A stretch of DNA of 7,225 bases from an uncultured Bacilli bacterium (GTDB lineage Bacteria; Bacillota_I; Bacilli_A; RF39; UBA660). Where the stretch lies: contig CANQMC010000063.1 of assembly GCA_947624855.1 (NCBI GenBank), positions 1 to 7,225 on the forward strand, given 5' to 3'. Position 1 is the first letter of the stretch. Each line of letters begins with the position of its first letter. Below the pieces are notes generated by a model. It did no database searches, was not told the origin of the DNA, and was given only the letters and a program-made list of their open reading frames with translations. Both the position numbers and the translations under genes were made by a program. Below, one piece after another: positions 5,332 to 7,225 of this stretch.

Positions 5332-5906
5332 CTATTTTTTCTCCTTATTAAGTAATCTAATGTTAAACCAGAAATGCTTGAGATAAGAGTTGCGATAATA
5401 CTGGTAATAATTATTTCTGTAGGATTTGCACTGTTATACATTATTCGAAGACCAATAACAGTTGTAGGTATTAAAGTAACTCCTGCAGTATTTAAAACTA
5501 AAAAAGTAATCATAGCTTCACTTGCTGTATCTTTTTTTTCATTAACTTTTTGAAGTTCATCCATGGCTTTTAAACCAAATGGGGTGGCCGCTGAACCTAA
5601 ACCTAACATATTAGCAGCAATATTACTCGCTATATAACCTAAAGCTTTATTATTTTTATCAAGACTAGGAAATAATTTACTTAAAATTGGATTTAAAATT
5701 TTAGAAAAACTATTAAGTAAACCAGCATTTTCAGCAATTTTCATAATACCAGTCCATAAAATAATTAAAGGCATAAGTTCAAAAACTAAATTTAAACCAC
5801 TTGTAGCGTGAGTTAAAATACCATTGTTGATTGTTTCAATATTACCCGTTAGCATAGAATAAATAATGGCAATAAAAATTAAACTAACCCATATTATATT
5901 TACCAT
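5328..5906 (-). CDS. spmA: Spore maturation protein SpmA
   Basis: Partner of SpmB in the membrane, also with a Gate domain, 192 residues. The conserved block NMLGLGSAATPFG is at 99-111 followed by LKAMDELQ. Other typical stretches are GLNLVFELMPLIILWTGIM (37-55) and FLVLNTAGVTLIPTTVIGLR in the second half. There are hydrophobic segments at about 3-19, 40-56 and 162-180, and the protein ends in a basic tail. It overlaps the end of dacB by 7 bases; AGGATG inside dacB, 8-10 bases before the ATG, is the likely ribosome binding site. Loss of SpmA or SpmB in Bacillus gives spores of lower core density and heat resistance, and a similar role is inferred here. Confidence 0.95.
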   Translation of the reverse strand: MVNIIWVSLIFIAIIYSMLTGNIETINNGILTHATSGLNLVFELMPLIILWTGIMKIAENAGLLNSFSKILNPILSKLFPSLDKNNKALGYIASNIAANMLGLGSAATPFGLKAMDELQKVNEKKDTASEAMITFLVLNTAGVTLIPTTVIGLRIMYNSANPTEIIITSIIATLISSISGLTLDYLIRRKNR

Positions 5907-6985
5907 GATTTAAACCATCCTACTATTTTTTGCCATAATGTTTCTTTTTTGACAACTTTGGCTTTATTATTTTTAGCATATATACTTTCAGTGTGTAATA
6001 TTTGATCTTTTAACATAACTTTCGCTTCCCCTATTTTTATATCATCATAAACATTATCATATTTATATAATGTAACATCAACTTTTAAATCTTTTTTTTC
6101 AGTATTTGTTACTAAAGCATAATAATTATTTTTGATATAAAATGTTACATCTTGATAATAATCATCTTTTAATTTAAAATTATTTTTATTTAATGCTAGT
6201 ATAGCTTCATATTTATTAAAATAAGTTTCATATAGAGTTTTATGATCATTAAAATCATTACCATCATTTAAAGTTACTATAACTAAATTTTTATTATCTT
6301 TAGTTGCAGTTGTTACTAAAGTTCGGCGAGCAGCATTGGTATATCCAGTTTTACCGCCTGTAGTGTATTCATACATATCATATAGTTTATTTTTAGCTTC
6401 CCAACTATATGTTTTTAAATTACTTTTGGCTGTATAATGTTTAGTACCAAATATTTCACGAAATGTTTTATTTTGCATGGCGATTTGAGTTAAAAGAGCC
6501 ATATCATAAGCAGTTGAAGTATTACCTATTCCATTGTCATCTAAACCATGAGCATTAACAAATTTAGTGTTTTTCATGCCAATAGTATCAGCATATTCAT
6601 TCATTAAATAAACAAAATTATCCATGGAACCTGCTACTGTATTAGCAATAGCAACAGCAGCATCATTGCCACTTCGAAGCATAAGGCCATATAATAAATC
6701 TTTTAATTTAATTTCTTCACCAACACTTAAATAAACACTAGAACCATAGGCTTTTAAAATGTCTTCATCAACTTTGACAATTTTATCTAAATCACTATAC
6801 ATAATGGTTATCATTGTAGTCATTATTTTAGTAATCGAGGCAATTAAACGAGGTTCATCTCCATTTAAATTATATAATACTCGCCCACTGTTTAAATCCA
6901 TTACTACACATTTTTCGGCGCTTATAGCAAAACAATTTAAAGGAATAATAAAAAAACAAAGAATGCTGATAAGTATTTTTTTCAT
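5900..6985 (-). CDS. dacB: D-alanyl-D-alanine carboxypeptidase (DacB/DacF-type PBP)
   Basis: Low-molecular-weight penicillin-binding protein that removes the terminal D-Ala of peptidoglycan stem peptides and so limits cross-linking. It has a signal peptide (about 1-20, KKILISILCFFIIPLNCFA) and the three serine-enzyme motifs S50-I-T-K53, S105-G-N107 and K212-T-G214. A C-terminal beta domain follows, and an amphipathic end rich in Trp and Lys (LWQKIVGWFKSW, 350-361) probably anchors it to the membrane surface. Length is 361, close to DacB (PBP5*, about 382). Joined to spmA and spmB, it most likely reduces cortex cross-linking during sporulation, as dacB does in B. subtilis. In a small genome it could also serve vegetative cells, and the symbol dacF cannot be excluded from sequence alone. 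The ribosome binding site is AGGTGA, 4 bases before ATG. Confidence 0.93.
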   Translation of the reverse strand: MKKILISILCFFIIPLNCFAISAEKCVVMDLNSGRVLYNLNGDEPRLIASITKIMTTMITIMYSDLDKIVKVDEDILKAYGSSVYLSVGEEIKLKDLLYGLMLRSGNDAAVAIANTVAGSMDNFVYLMNEYADTIGMKNTKFVNAHGLDDNGIGNTSTAYDMALLTQIAMQNKTFREIFGTKHYTAKSNLKTYSWEAKNKLYDMYEYTTGGKTGYTNAARRTLVTTATKDNKNLVIVTLNDGNDFNDHKTLYETYFNKYEAILALNKNNFKLKDDYYQDVTFYIKNNYYALVTNTEKKDLKVDVTLYKYDNVYDDIKIGEAKVMLKDQILHTESIYAKNNKAKVVKKETLWQKIVGWFKSW

Positions 6986-7001
6986 AGGCTCACCTATCTT
7001 A

Positions 7002-7030
7002 AGTTTATGATGGTAAGTAATTAAAAATAC
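7002..7030 (-). promoter_or_regulatory. Candidate sigma-E-like promoter for dacB-spmA-spmB
   Basis: GTATTTTT (7030-7023) and CATAAACT (7009-7002) are 13 bp apart and resemble the sigma-E elements (about KMATATT and CATACAAT, 6 of 8 in the -10). The -35 begins at the base after the stop codon of the upstream gene. The start would be near 6995, at the first bases of the ribosome binding site. The match is modest and the DNA is AT-rich. It agrees with sigma-E control of the homologous operon in B. subtilis. Confidence 0.35.
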
Positions 7031-7225
7031 TTATTTATCTTTGTTTAGTTTTAATTTAAGTTTTTCTACTACTGATGATAATTCTTGATTATTTGTTAAT
7101 TCATTAGAAATTAAAGTATCTAAATATGGTGCTAAATTATCTATTAATATACTTTCTAATTTTTTAATATCATAATTAATATGCTCTAATTCAGTATTTA
7201 AATTATGATATTTTTTTAAGGCTAT
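7031..7225 (-). CDS. C-terminal part of an unidentified helical protein
   Basis: An open frame enters from the right edge and runs 64 codons to TAA. The visible part begins IALKKYHNLNTELEHINYD and is rich in Leu, Lys, Glu and Asn, with no membrane segment or Cys. The residue pattern suggests long helices, perhaps a coiled coil, broken by a Pro at residue 33, and it ends in a basic tail (KLKLKLNKDK). I do not recognise the family. In B. subtilis the genes before dacB are scpA, scpB and ypuI, but nothing here identifies any of them. The stop is 45 bases before dacB, so cotranscription is possible. Start and length are outside the window. Confidence 0.7.
   Translation of the reverse strand: MALKKYHNLNTELEHINYDIKKLESILIDNLAPYLDTLISNELTNNQELSSVVEKLKLKLNKDK

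Noticed and set aside
6926..6985. Lipoprotein signal in the dacB product because of Cys at residue 18
   Set aside because: The residues before it (Pro-Leu-Asn) do not form a lipobox; an ordinary signal peptide with cleavage after Ala is more likely.
6759..7010. Plus-strand open frame of 83 codons opposite the dacB start
   Set aside because: Antisense to the signal peptide and first catalytic motif of dacB; hydrophobicity reflects the complementary strand.
1..7225. Mycoplasma-type code with UGA as Trp
   Set aside because: Trp is encoded by UGG in trmB, dacB and spoIVFA, and UGA ends prp, spoIVFB, mreC, mreD and spmA at sensible places.
1..7225. Mobile element, CRISPR array, defence or other novel multi-gene system
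   Set aside because: No transposase, integrase, array-like repeats or unknown gene set is present; nearly all of the window is accounted for by known housekeeping and sporulation families.

Overview
The window reads as chromosomal DNA from a spore-forming, very AT-rich member of the Bacillota, most likely a Bacilli-type lineage with a reduced genome. This rests on the roughly 25% GC, the sporulation genes spoIVFA, spoIVFB, spmA, spmB and a dacB/dacF-type carboxypeptidase, an L27 with the N-terminal extension that Prp removes, and a probable L21 leader. UGG encodes Trp and UGA is a stop in several genes (prp, spoIVFB, mreC, mreD, spmA), so the code is standard and not the Mycoplasma code. The exact taxon cannot be fixed from this stretch.

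Layout. Positions 1-35 look like the end of a rightward terminator for a gene outside the window. trmB (220-858, + strand) follows with its own promoter and terminator. It converges on a long leftward block filling the rest of the window. In transcription order (right to left) this block holds: the C-terminus of an unidentified coiled-coil-like protein (7031-7225); dacB-spmA-spmB; a small SPOR-domain membrane protein (SpoIIB-like by position and domain); mreC-mreD; spoIVFA-spoIVFB; a strong internal promoter with the L21 leader; and rplU-prp-rpmA, ending in a terminator that overlaps the rpmA stop codon.

How the genes fit together. DacB, SpmA and SpmB act on spore cortex structure and core dehydration. 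SpoIVFB is an intramembrane metalloprotease that in Bacillus cleaves pro-sigma-K, and SpoIVFA is its regulatory partner with a degenerate LytM fold. MreC and MreD are cell-wall elongation proteins, here short and without mreB next to them. In Bacillus subtilis spoIIB, mreBCD, minCD, spoIVFAB and rplU-prp-rpmA lie in one chromosomal region and dacB-spmA-spmB in another. Here the two are joined and mreB and minCD are missing from between their usual neighbours. Nearly all junctions overlap or are only a few bases apart, several with the stop or last codons of one gene forming the start or ribosome binding site of the next.

I found no mobile element, CRISPR array, tRNA, rRNA or clearly new system. 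The points of interest are the compacted sporulation neighbourhood, the shortened MreC, MreD and SpoIVFB, sequence changes in conserved motifs of TrmB and L27, and a perfect Spo0A-box match upstream of the SPOR gene.
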